From contig OX387200.1 in the NCBI GenBank assembly GCA_947561715.1, positions 6,016,501 to 6,080,500 of the forward strand: a stretch of 64,000 nt of DNA, in the 5' to 3' direction. Both the position numbers and the translations under genes were made by a program. The notes under the pieces are model-generated. The model was not told where the DNA came from. It worked only from the letters and a program-made list of their open reading frames with translations, and did no database searches. How positions within the stretch are numbered: position 1 is the first letter of the stretch; each line of letters opens with the position of its first letter. This DNA comes from Ascidia mentula. Its lineage: Eukaryota; Chordata; Ascidiacea; Phlebobranchia; Ascidiidae. Positions 1 through 18,350 of the stretch are shown here, one piece after another.

Positions 1-328
1 TATCAAGTTTCAGTGCTTTCAGCTTGTAGCTACACTTTTGATGTAAAGCATCGATCGATGATGATTTCAGGCAACCGGTGTACACATGTACACCCTACAC
101 AGAAATCTTTTTTGTTTGCAGCAGTTTCAATTTCGCACCAGCTTGTCCAGGGATTTGGCTAGAGCTTACCCGAACCCTCTGTCACACCCTGCAAAGGGTA
201 GAATATTAAGTTTAGCATATAATTCTTTGATGTGACATTTACATACCTGTTATGAGTACGTGGCGTCCGGGGATCATTTGAACTCTTGACTTTAATTGGT
301 ATTCAAAACCACATGGCTGGCTAAACAT
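1..328 (-). pseudogene. Decayed SDR (retinol dehydrogenase-like) gene, 5' part, cut by window edge
   Basis: This is the 5' part of the broken SDR copy seen more fully at 16268-17509, from which it is offset by 17,181 bp. Exon 1 remnant 247-328, exon 2 139-188 and part of exon 3 (1-94) are visible on the minus strand. Exon 3 reads GVHVYTGCLKSSSIDAL, typical of the family. Exon 2 keeps CDRGFG of the cofactor loop, but the next codon is TAA. The exon 1 remnant still ends in RHVLITG before a GT donor, but the hydrophobic N-terminal anchor of the intact genes is gone and ATG-TGG is out of frame. The rest lies left of the window. Confidence 0.8.
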
Positions 329-1169
329 ACATGCACGAGACAGCATAACCTGAATAGGTATATTTTAAGCATAGTTCAATTTTCAAGTCGAGAAAGCTAT
401 CCATCCTCTTTATGGTCTTTTTAGGTACTGCATTGCCTTTTGCAAGTCTTTGGCCCACTACACTGTGCTAAACATACGTCACTTTTATGGTAGAATTATT
501 ATAGCGAAAACCTAATAAAAGTTAGCGTTGAGCAAAGCAGCAAACACGTCAAGGGTAATACAGTTAATTATTAACCGAGAAGCGGGGTTGCAATGTCATT
601 GCAACGTTCACTTGAACACATTCACTGAAGCTCTTTGCAAGACAAGATCTTAAAAAGATTAGAAAAAAAAACTTGTCAGGACCATCACGACTTTTATTTA
701 CAACAGTGTTTTATTTCGTTCAAACCGCAAGCATGAGTAGGTATTATATAAGCATAGTTCAATTTTCAGTTGGAGAAAGCTACCCATCCTTTTTAAGGTG
801 TTTAAAAAGCCTAAACTTATCCCATCAAAATACACAAAATAGTCACAACTTGATCCTTATGATATGGCAGCGGATAAAACGGCTTTCTGAATCGTCGACT
901 GCCCTGAAGCAAAGTAACTGCAACAAGGGTTTTGACCAAAGCACTGTTCCTGTACATCAATGCGCAGCAGTTGTGTCGCTGAATTCTCGTTCCGCACATA
1001 CATTAAACCGTTGAATAAACATTTCAACAGCAATGCTAGTGAGGAAATTATCGAATTTACAAAAGCGTTACGTTTTATTTAATATTCTTGCTAAACACTG
1101 ATTTTGAACATGCCACTTCGCAAACGAATAATCAGTGGTAAAATGTCACTGTTGTTGTATGATTTAATG
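329..1169. other. Spacer upstream of the decayed copy and downstream of the first intact gene
   Basis: No exon was found. A motif (around 358-425) recurs at about 745-810. A repeat of about 190 bp (about 548-735) has a diverged relative inside intron 3 of the next gene (about 2703-2885). Positions 820-1060 hold the upstream module found ahead of most genes in the array. AATAAA on the minus strand at 1074-1079 lies about 90 bases beyond the stop at 1170-1172 and is a plausible polyadenylation signal for that gene. Confidence 0.5.
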
Positions 1170-3527
1170 TCAACGATTCTTGACCGAGCCGCATGGACGA
1201 GTAGCACCACGAATGATCAACTTGGACCATAGCCAAATCTGGAAAGAACAATACGGCACAAAATTCAGCAACTATCTCTGTTAGTTCGGACCATAATATT
1301 TTCAAGTTTTTATTTGTTAAAGAGAGGACTGTAAGTTACAGAAGATTATATCTTTAGCAAACCTGATTGCTCGTAAGTTTACCAACATTAACTGGGATAT
1401 ATACGTCACAAACACTTCAAAATCACTGACCTGTAACCATACAGGCAAGAAGGACATAGGAATAAATAGATACGTGGCATCATCTCCCACCGGATATCTC
1501 TCTTTTGGGCATTGGGAAAACAAGGCGTTTATCACAGCATCTGGTACCTGGTGAATCTTTTCAGATGCATATGTTTTTAATTTTCCAATTGCATTGAGCT
1601 CTGCAATAAATTTGTACCCATTTCTGCATCTTTACAACTTTGTAGAATTTTTTTGAAGTGCAAATATGATTTCTGTGTTGGTTGGAGGGAAGTTTGTTGC
1701 CCAGGGCAATGAATAAACTACACTGCTCACACACTTACTTCCTTGCAGAAAGTCTTTGCCGTACGAGTTTCGCGTTTCAAAGTCTATCTGCTTCCAGCGT
1801 CGTTTAAGATCCTCCTGATAAAGAGATGGATCAGCCAGCAAAGGAGTTTTAAATGCTCCCGGCTCGATGACGTGTACAGTAATGTTGAAGGGGTCCAACT
1901 CGAATCTGTGCAAAGGGAATGTGATACAAGCTAAAGTTTTGTTTTGTCAAAAGTATTTTATGCCATCGCATGACAAGGCAGAATCGCCTCACTGCCGATC
2001 GAGGCCCTTACTTGGAGGTCATCCATCGGTTTGCGATCATTCAACTTCTAACATCGCATTGTTGAACCATCGTTTTGTTAAACAAGACTTATATCTGCAT
2101 ATCGAAGCAACTTACGCCAGCGCGTCGGAAAGACCTTCCACTGCGTACTTGGAAAAGGTGTATGGGGCTCCAACATTTGCAACACGGCCACTGGCGCTTG
2201 AAACGTTGACAATGCGACCTACAACCACGACAGGATTTTCTGTATAAATTGCTTCATTCCCAGAACAGTAAGTTTTAATCCTATAGTTAGAATTTCACAT
2301 TTTATCCCACAAATTCGTGTAGATGTATTTTACTGGTAGATGACACAGAAAAACAAAAGAGGTGTATATAACTAACATATACCTTCCTTGCCCCTCTTGA
2401 TCAAGGGCAAAAAATTGAGCGTCACGTCTATAGTTCCGAACACATTAACCGAAAACACTTTTTCCGCATCATCTTTCACTGTCCACTCAAATGGAGCCAG
2501 AGTAGGAAAAACACCCGCGTTGTTGACAAGCGCCCATAGAGCTACGCAAAACAGAACTCATAACGTAGCTTACATAAACAATAACTAATTGCATTTGGAG
2601 AGTTTCCACTAAAAAGTTGCAAATGTTTTGTGGAATATATGAGTTATTATGATTCAAACGCAGTATGGTATTTCATCACACATAATAAACAGACAAGTCA
2701 TAATTGATACGGTTAATTATTAATCGAGAGGCGTGGCTGCGGCAATGCCATTGCAATATACACTTCGGCACATCCAATGATGCTCGTTATAGAACACAAG
2801 ATCGACAGAAAATATCTGAAAAAACCTTGTCAGGACCAGCACCCCTGTTTACAACAGTGTTTTACCTCATTAAAACCGCAAGCTAAACAAATATTTTCTT
2901 CATTTATTGACATACAGCAGAACAAGTAAATAGTTTTGCTGTTCGCATACGTCGGCATGCGGTAATCATTGTAAGCCACCACCTGAATTCCATCACTCAC
3001 TTTATCACAGAAAAGCAATTTGCAACGCCTAAATCCCATAAAACTATATAAACAAATATTTCCTATTTATTTAATAAAATTTAATGCGCAGTTGCAAAAC
3101 CTACATCTTCCATTTAAGTCATCTTTGACGAACTTAACTGCCCTGACGACATCATCGTGTTCGGTGATATCAAGTTTCAGCGCTTTCAGCTTAGAGCTGC
3201 ACTGTTGTTGCAATCCATCGACAGACTCTTGTTTCAAGCACCCAGCGTACACATAAACGCCCTGAAACATATTGTTTAGTCTCAATTGTACAGTTCCATT
3301 TGTTCTCACCATTTCATCCAAGCGCTCTGCCAGCAGCCTTCCAAATCCACTGTCACAGCCTACAGAAGAAATATATAGCTGATGAAAAATAGCAATAAGC
3401 TACAACAGCAAGACTTGCCTGTTATGAACACGGAACGTTTTGTGATGGCTTCAATCAGCAATTTCGATCTAAACTTTCTGTACATGAAAGCAGCGAAGAG
3501 CACTGCCACGACCAAGTGCAACCACAT
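1170..3527 (-). CDS. Membrane-anchored short-chain dehydrogenase/reductase, SDR9C / retinol dehydrogenase-like (array gene 1)
   Basis: Eight exons: 3419-3527, 3310-3359, 3105-3261, 2383-2541, 2116-2218, 1739-1905, 1431-1600, 1170-1238, together 984 bp = 327 aa plus stop with every junction in phase. Exon 1 encodes an N-terminal hydrophobic anchor (MWLHLVVAVLFAAFMY), as in microsomal retinol dehydrogenases. The Rossmann cofactor loop TGCDSGFG is at residues 36-43 and NNAG at 112-115; the catalytic Ser is about 165, with Tyr178 and Lys182 in YTFSK. IEPG in exon 6 and the short basic end CGSVKNR complete the family pattern; about 320 aa is normal. Expected activity is NAD(P)-dependent oxidation or reduction of a lipophilic alcohol or ketone (retinoid or steroid); substrate unknown. 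Intron 1 (59 bp) has a GC donor. Intron 3 (563 bp) is longer than in sister genes because it holds a repeat. The start is the only ATG placing the anchor in frame. Confidence 0.92.
2703..2885. repeat. Dispersed repeat of about 185 bp inside intron 3
   Basis: This stretch resembles 548-735: both begin near GTTAATTATTAA, carry a CAATG/CATTG palindromic core, and end with the shared CTTGTCAGGACCA and ACAGTGTTTTA segments. It accounts for much of the extra intron length compared with the about 207-bp intron 3 of the next gene. Family unknown; a small non-autonomous transposon is possible. Copies at 17729-17916 and 19884-20066 follow from the 17.2-kb duplication. Confidence 0.5.
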
Positions 3528-5252
3528 TTCGAACTTATTTACAGTATATTGCTTGGGCACAAAATGATCATAGGTGTTTTACTTAATATGTGCTGTTGTA
3601 TAAGTAGCTCAAGGTTAACTTCTTTTTTAAGTTCGATGTCCGTCTATATTATTGCTTAGTTGTAGGCCGCGTTCCGCTGTTTGAACTTGAGCATGTACAC
3701 TATTGAATGATGTCTAAATCATTTTGAAATCTATTGCAAATCAACAGTGATTTGAGCCTTAACTTATCCCTTCAAATACACAAAATAGTCACAACATGAT
3801 CCTCATGACATGGCAACGGATAAAGAGGCTTTCTGAAATCGTGGACTGCCCTGAAGCAAAGTAACTACAATATGGCTTTAGATTTTGTGCTAACGTTGTT
3901 CCTGTGCATCCATGCGCAGCAGTTGTTTCACAGAATTTGCGTGGCGCACACACATGAAACCGTTGAATAATGTGAAACGCCACGCTTACATAATAATGCT
4001 AGTAAGGTGATTACTGATTTTCTGTATATTACTATTGCTTTAGCAGTACAGGATATGTTGGGCCAATTTATTTGATCAAGTCAATGTTATGAAATTAACA
4101 GAAGTTTCAAATTGCAGTCAGCTGATTTATTAACAATCAAACTGAAGATGCCCATACAGGCGAAATCGATTTTTCATGATTGATAATAGATCAGCTGACT
4201 GCAATTTGAAACTTTTGTTAGTTTCATAACATTGACTTGATATCAAAACAGAAAATTTGTGTCGCTGATAGAATACAATGCCAACCAGATTCTGAAAAAA
4301 TTAAGAAACCAGTCTTTATTTGAACAATTTAGGATATTTTGAATTCGCTCAATTGCTGCTTCCGTTTTTTGCACATTATGAGCGCGGGGCATTTAATCGC
4401 CCATTCGCTCACTGTGGTCGAACTATATGGAATAAATTCGATTCGCTTTCATATCCACCTCAAATAACGAACGAAAACCATATGTTTTAGTTCTTTGCTA
4501 TTCAATTAATGTAAGTACGTTATTACATGACTACTTTCGTCGCATTGCTCCACACAGTTGATCAATTAGGTGTGTGTTTGTCTCGGTAGAAATTTTGTCA
4601 ATTTTTCTATGTCATTTTTCTTATCCTTCGTTCCGAAATCTTCGCTACTCTTTCTTTAAATTATCAACAAAATCAAACAGTTACAAAAAAACATGCAAGC
4701 AAGTCCAAGTCATGACGCTTCACTCTGATGTCACGCATGTCCAATGCGAAATTCGTCGTCTGGGTTGACTGAAATTGAATCCCGATGTGGTGAAAAAAGA
4801 AAAAAATGTTGCGATGGGGACGGGTGACTTGGTAACAAGAAGCCGAAAAGCTCGACCGAATTTTGTGCAAAAACCAATGCAGTTTATGCTGCTCTATGTG
4901 AAGTAACTAAAATTCAAGTCACAATCTTTGTACCTCACTTAGTTTCGGACCTAAGTTATCCTGATCATAATATTTTGTGAAACATTTCCACACTATCTGC
5001 TAAATTAACACCGTTGGCGTGTACAACAGAGGTCTTGGTTGTGCTTAGGTAAGCACTATGGCTCATCGTTTTGAAATTGTGATGGTGGTCTTTACCCGTC
5101 AAGTTCGTGTCAAGCCTTTCTAACCGCAGAATTTTGATTTTATGCTGGATTTATATCCATGCTGTACATTGTACAATACTTTTAATCGCTTCTCTTCACA
5201 AATTAGTAGATAATTTCAAAACAGTCCAATTCAATCCTCGAATCATTGAGGG
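3528..5252. other. Intergenic spacer between array genes 1 and 2
   Basis: No exon seen. About 3765-4010 holds the upstream module shared by the array. Positions 4080-4314 are an inverted-repeat insertion (separate entry). From 4328 on the spacer aligns with the other spacers down to exon 8 of the next gene. A CRE-like TGATGTCA at 4727-4734 corresponds to perfect TGACGTCA in sister spacers. Confidence 0.5.
4080..4314. mobile_element. Inverted-repeat (foldback) insertion with 13-bp flanking repeat
   Basis: Arms at about 4080-4135 and 4185-4239 are inverted copies (TCAATGTTATGAAA against TTTCATAACATTGA, and CAGTCAGCTGAT against ATCAGCTGACTG), followed by a 75-bp single-copy tail. The insertion is flanked by near-perfect 13-bp direct repeats at 4067-4079 and 4315-4327 (TTTATTTGATCAA, one mismatch). 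The matching spacer at 8243-8255 carries the 13-bp site once, so it looks like an unoccupied target. The family is unclear: the arms look like a MITE, but the long flanking repeat is more like a retroposon. Confidence 0.65.
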
Positions 5253-7707
<2,455 letters not shown>

Positions 7708-9178
7708 TTCGAACCAATTTATACAGTATATTGCTTGGGTACAAAATAATCATCGGTGTTTTACTTAATATGTGCTGTTGTATAAGTAGCTCAAGGGCAA
7801 CTTCTTTTTTAAGTTCGTTGTCCGTCTATATTATTGCATATTTGTAGGCCGCTTTCCGCTGTTTGAACTTGAGCATGTACACTATTGAATGATGTCTAAA
7901 TCATTTTGAAATCTATTGTAAATCAACAGTGATTTGAGCCTCAACTTATCCCTTCAAATACACAAAATAGTCACAATTTGATGCTCATGAAATGACAGCG
8001 GATAAAGAGGCTTTCTGATATCGTCGACTGCCCAGAACCAAAGTAACTACAATATGGCCATTGACTTTGTGCTAGCGTTGTTGGTGTGCATACATGCACA
8101 GCAGTTGTTTTACTGAATGACGCACGCACAGGAAACCGTTGATTAATGTGAAACGTCAAGGTTACATAATAACTCTAGTGAGATGATTAGCGATTTTCTG
8201 TACATTACTATTGCTTTAGTATTGCAGGAAATTTTTAGCCAGTTTATTTGATCAATTTAGGATTTTCTGAATTCGCCCAATTGCTCATTCCGTTTTTTGT
8301 ACATGAGGAGCGCGAAGGATTTAATCGCCCAGTCGCTCACTGCGTTCGAACGATATGGAATAAATTCGCTTCACCATCATATCCACTTTAACTAACGAGC
8401 GAATACACCACATGTTTTTCGTGTGCAATTTAGTTGTTTGCTGTACAATTAATGTAAGTTCATTATCACATGACTACTTTTGTCGCATTGCTCCACACAG
8501 TTGATCAATTAGGTGTGTGTTCGTCTTGGTAGAAATTTGGTCAATTTTTCTATCTCACTTTTCTCATCCTTTCGTTCAGAAATCTTCGCAACTCGTTCTT
8601 TAAATTATCAACAAAATCAAACAGTTACAAAAATACATGCAAGCAAGTCCAAGTCATGACGCTCCACTCTGACGTCACGCATGTCCTATAACGAAACACC
8701 CAGATAGGGAAACATCGGCGAAGGCGCTCGACCCTTACACGAAACGGTAAACTTTATCGGCACTCGTCGCCTGGGTTGACTGAATTTGAATCCCGATTTG
8801 GTAAATAACAAAAAAAAATGTTGCTATGGGGACGGGCGACTTGGTAACAATAAGCCGAACCCAAGTTATCCTGACCACTATATTTTGTAAAACATTTCCA
8901 AACTATCTATTAAATTAACACCGTCGGCGTGTGTAACAGAGATCTTGATTGTGCTTAGGTACATTCCAGTTCATCGGTTTATGATTGCGAGAGTGGTCTT
9001 TACCCGCCGAGCTCGTTGTCATGCCTCTCTAACCGACATCGGCGAATCAAATGTGGCCAACTCAGGAATTGTGATGATGATGCTGTATTTATCATTCATG
9101 ATGCGCAGCAATGTACAATGCATTCAATCGCTTCCTTAATTTTAAAACAGTCAAGTCCAATCCTCAAATGATTGGGCG
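7708..9178. other. Intergenic spacer between array genes 2 and 3
   Basis: No exon seen. It contains the shared upstream module (about 7955-8190), the empty target site (8243-8255) of the inverted-repeat insertion, a perfect palindromic CRE-type TGACGTCA at 8670-8677, and a stretch from about 8950 that matches the other spacers. Open frames here are not conserved outside the duplicates and look incidental. Confidence 0.5.
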
Positions 9179-11625
<2,447 letters not shown>

Positions 11626-13101
11626 TTCGAACCAATTTATACAGTATATTGCTTGGGTACAAAATAATCATCGGTGTTTTACTTAATATGTGCTGTTGTA
11701 TAAGTAGCTCAAGGGCAACTTCTTTTTTAAGTTCGTTGTCCGTCTATATTATTGCATATTTGTAGGCCGCTTTCCGCTGTTTGAACTTGAGCATGTACAC
11801 TATTGAATGATGTCTAAATCATTTTGAAATCTATTGTAAATCAACAGTGATTTGAGCCTCAACTTATCCCTTCAAATACACAAAATAGTCACAATTTGAT
11901 GCTCATGAAATGACAGCGGATAAAGAGGCTTTCTGATATCGTCGACTGCCCAGAACCAAAGTAACTACAATATGGCCATTGACTTTGTGCTAGCGTTGTT
12001 GGTGTGCATACATGCACAGCAGTTGTTTTACTGAATTTCCGTGACGCACGCACAGGAAACCGTTGATTAATGTGAAACGTCAAGGTTACATAATAACTCT
12101 AGTGAGATGATTAGCGATTTTCTGTACATTACTATTGCTTTAGTATTGAAGGAAATTTTTAGCCAGTTTATTTGATCAATTTAGGATTTTCTGAATTCGC
12201 CCAATTGCTCATTCCGTTTTTTGTACATGAGGAGCGCGAAGGATTTAATCGCCCAGTCGCTCACTGTGTTCGAACGATATGGAATAAATTCGCTTCACTA
12301 TCATATCCACTTTAACTAACGAGCGAATACACCACATGTTTTTCGTGTGCAATTTAGTTGTTTGCTGTACAATTAATGTAAGTTCATTATCACATGACTA
12401 CTTTTGTCGCATTGCTCCACACAGTTGATCAATTAGGTGTGTGTTCGTCTTGGTAGAAATTTGGTCAATTTTTCTATCTCACTTTTCTCATCCTTTCGTT
12501 CAGAAATCTTCGCAACTCGTTCTTTAAATTATCAACAAAATCAAACAGTTACAAAAATACATGCAAGCAAGTCCAAGTCATGACGCTCCACTCTGACGTC
12601 ACGCATGTCCTATAACGAAACACCCAGATAGGGAAACATCGGCGAAGGCGCTCGACCCTTACACGAAACGGTAAACTTTATCGGCACTCGTCGCCTGGGT
12701 TGACTGAATTTGAATCCCGATTTGGTAAATAACAAAAAAAGTTTTGCGATGGGGACGGGCGACTTGGTAACAATAAGCCGAACCCAAGTTATCCTGACCA
12801 CTATATTTTGTAAAACATTTCCAAACTATCTGCTAAATTAACACCGTCGGCGTGTGTAACAGAGATCTTGATTGTGCTTAGGTACATTCCAGTTCATCGG
12901 TTTATGATTGCGAGAGTGGTCTTTACCCGCCGAGCTCGTTGTCATGCCTCTCTAACCGACATCGGCGAATCAAATGTGGCCAACTCAGGAATTGTGATGA
13001 TGATGCTGTATTTATCATTCATGATGCGCAGCAATGTACAATGCATTCAATCGCTTCCTTAATTTTAAAACAGTCAAGTCCAATCCTCAAATGATTGGGC
13101 G
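11626..13101. other. Intergenic spacer between array genes 3 and 4
   Basis: No exon seen. It is near-identical to the preceding spacer: shared upstream module at about 11873-12110, no inverted-repeat insertion, and a perfect TGACGTCA at 12594-12601. Around 12720-12780 it matches the spacer at 25980-26040 better than the one at 8800, which points to exchange between copies. Confidence 0.5.
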
Positions 13102-15540
<2,439 letters not shown>

Positions 15541-16267
15541 TTTGAACTATTGCTTTAACATAAGAAATTCGCCTACCTTTCAGGAACATGTGTAGTTACA
15601 TTGTGTTAATCATTTGCTAGTTATAACTTGTCTAGCTGGAGTATGGGTGGTGCCGCCCAAGCATACAAACTGGGTATGGGCCTAAATTATCCCATCAAAT
15701 ACACAAAATAGTCACAATTTGATGCTCATGAAATGACAGCGGATAAAGACGCTTTCTGATATCGTCGACTGCCCAGAACCAAAGTAACTACAATATGGCT
15801 TTAGACTTTGGGCTAACGTTGTTCCTGTGCATCCATGCGCAGCAGTTGTTTCACTGAATTTGCGTGGCGCACACGCAAGAAACCGTTGAATAGTGTTAAA
15901 CGCCACGCTTACACAATAAACCGATTTTCTTTATATTACTATTGCTTTAGCAGTGCAGAAAATTTTGGGCCAGTTTATTTGTTCTAGTCAATGTTATGAA
16001 ATTAACAGACGTTTCAAAATGCAGTCAGCTGATCTATTAGCAATCATGAGCATGCACCATGACATCCGTTACTTCATGATTGTTTTCGGAAAAGGAGTCG
16101 AGGTTCTTCCCAATTTCATCAATTCCTGCAATCCAATTTCATTAGGGTGATATCGTGAGTTCTAAGCTCTTTAGGTGAGCACGACATCTAATTACAAAAT
16201 TTCACAGCAACAAAGTGCCCCTAAACCACACAGAAAGACTCATCGATAAAAATTGTTTTTTACCCAC
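15541..16267. other. Spacer with a truncated inverted-repeat insertion; exons 7 and 8 of the decayed gene are absent
   Basis: The left part (15541-15920) matches the upstream regions of the array. About 15979-16046 is only the left half of the inverted-repeat insertion seen whole at 4080-4314. It then passes into sequence flanking exon 6 of the decayed gene. No match to exon 7 (HQVPDA, ERYPVG) or exon 8 was found, so a deletion joining these parts is likely near 16046. Confidence 0.5.
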
Positions 16268-17509
16268 TTGCATGCAAGTACTCTTCGCCATAAGTTTCTT
16301 GAGTCGCTGCGTCCAGTCTTTGCCATCGCTCAATAATTGCATCTGATTTGGCAAAAGATGTCTTGTAGCCAGCAGGTTCAATGGCGTGAGACGTAATATT
16401 GAATGGTTCCACGCCATATCTGTGACAAGCGAATGAAAAAATGCAAGTTTGTTTGTGGTAAGTTATTGATGCATACGAACATCAATCCATCAGTGAGGCG
16501 TATTTGGAGAAAGTGTAGGAATTGGGCATCACGCCCAAACGTCCGGCCACGCTCGACACGTTGATTATGCGCCCTTTCAACAAAAATAATATGGAATATT
16601 TGGCATAGGTGATACCAACCTTAGGACAAGAATTTTGTCGGAACAACTTTCTGAAATTACAACCTCAGAACCGATACCACAGTTTGATTCAGGCCCACAT
16701 GCACCTTCTTTGCCCTTTCTCATCATCGGAAGAAGTTTTAATGTAAGGTTGATTGTGCCAAAAACGTTTACTGCAAATGTTTGTTGCAAATCCTCTTCCG
16801 TTGTCCATTCAAACGGGGCCAGTGAAGGACATACGCCGGCGTTGTTAACCAATGCCCAAAGTGCTAAGAACAAAATACAACCATTCAGCAAAAGCACTAA
16901 TGATAAGTACGGGCACAGTTGTGTTTGAAACGTTTGCCAGCATCATAGCTTTTACTTTCTTGTTCAAAATCTATAGTTCTTTTACGTTTTTCTGGATTTA
17001 ACTATAATAGTAGGTACTTGTCATAGTGTTAAAAATACAACAACCTGTCGCCTGATTGAAATTTGTTACCGCGACCAAGGAGGCCCTAGTCGGTGGTGAA
17101 TCCCATCACTGGAATTACCTTTTCCATTCAGATCATCTTTAACAAATTTTGCCGCGTCGTCGATATGTTTTGTATTAGTAATATCAAGTTTCAGTGCTTT
17201 CAGCTTGTAGCTACACTTTTGATGTAAAGCATCGATCGATGATGATTTCAGGCAACCGGTGTACACATGTACACCCTACACAGAAATCTTTTTTGTTTGC
17301 AGCAGTTTCAATTTCGCACCAGCTTGTCCAGGGATTTGGCTAGAGCTTACCCGAACCCTCTGTCACACCCTGCAAAGGGTAGAATATTAAGTTTAGCATA
17401 TAATTCTTTGATGTGACATTTACATACCTGTTATGAGTACGTGGCGTCCGGGGATCATTTGAACTCTTGACTTTAATTGGTATTCAAAACCACATGGCTG
17501 GCTAAACAT
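16268..17509 (-). pseudogene. Decayed SDR gene lacking exons 7-8 (array copy 5)
   Basis: Recognisable exons: 17428-17509 (exon 1 remnant), 17320-17369, 17119-17275, 16705-16863, 16481-16573, 16268-16419. Exons 2, 3 and 4 keep the family lengths 50, 157 and 159. Exon 4 reads LWALVNNAGVCPSLAPFEW and exon 5 begins RIINVSSVAGRLG with YTFSK. Damage: the N-terminal anchor is lost, exon 2 has an in-frame TAA just after CDRGFG, exon 5 is 10 bp short so the frame ends at a TGA soon after the active site, and the last two exons are missing. Intron 1 here has a normal GT donor, unlike the eight close genes. It is the most diverged member of the left array. Confidence 0.85.
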
Positions 17510-18350
17510 ACATGCACGAGACAGCATAACCTGAATAGGTATATTTTAAGCATAGTTCAATTTTCAAGTCGAGAAAGCTATCCATCCTCTTTATGGTCTT
17601 TTTAGGTACTGCATTGCCTTTTGCAAGTCTTTGGCCCACTACACTGTGCTAAACATACGTCACTTTTATGGTAGAATTATTATAGCGAAAACCTAATAAA
17701 AGTTAGCGTTGAGCAAAGCAGCAAACACGTCAAGGGTAATACAGTTAATTATTAACCGAGAAGCGGGGTTGCAATGTCATTGCAACGTTCACTTGAACAC
17801 ATTCACTGAAGCTCTTTGCAAGACAAGATCTTAAAAAGATTAGAAAAAAAAACTTGTCAGGACCATCACGACTTTTATTTACAACAGTGTTTTATTTCGT
17901 TCAAACCGCAAGCATGAGTAGGTATTATATAAGCATAGTTCAATTTTCAGTTGGAGAAAGCTACCCATCCTTTTTAAGGTGTTTAAAAAGCCTAAACTTA
18001 TCCCATCAAAATACACAAAATAGTCACAACTTGATCCTTATGATATGGCAGCGGATAAAACGGCTTTCTGAATCGTCGACTGCCCTGAAGCAAAGTAACT
18101 GCAACAAGGGTTTTGACCAAAGCACTGTTCCTGTACATCAATGCGCAGCAGTTGTGTCGCTGAATTCTCGTTCCGCACATACATTAAACCGTTGAATAAA
18201 CATTTCAACAGCAATGCTAGTGAGGAAATTATCGAATTTACAAAAGCGTTACGTTTTATTTAATATTCTTGCTAAACACTGATTTTGAACATGCCACTTC
18301 GCAAACGAATAATCAGTGGTAAAATGTCACTGTTGTTGTATGATTTAATG
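17510..18350. other. Spacer downstream of array gene 1'
   Basis: Base-for-base copy of 329-1169 as far as I can see, with the same repeats, upstream module and candidate AATAAA (18255-18260, minus strand). No exon seen. Confidence 0.5.

Noticed and set aside
673-1014. 113-residue open frame, repeated exactly at 17854-18195
   Set aside because: It recurs only because of the large duplication. It lies in the spacer/upstream module, and its relatives in other spacers are not open.
3380-3392. CTGATGA in the short first introns as a possible hammerhead core
   Set aside because: No downstream GAA box, stem II or cleavage triplet in position; part of an ordinary 59-bp intron.
12610-13062. Open frames in spacers on both strands, repeated near 8945 and 25867-26319
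   Set aside because: Spacer sequence shared by duplication; no similarity to known proteins that I recognise.
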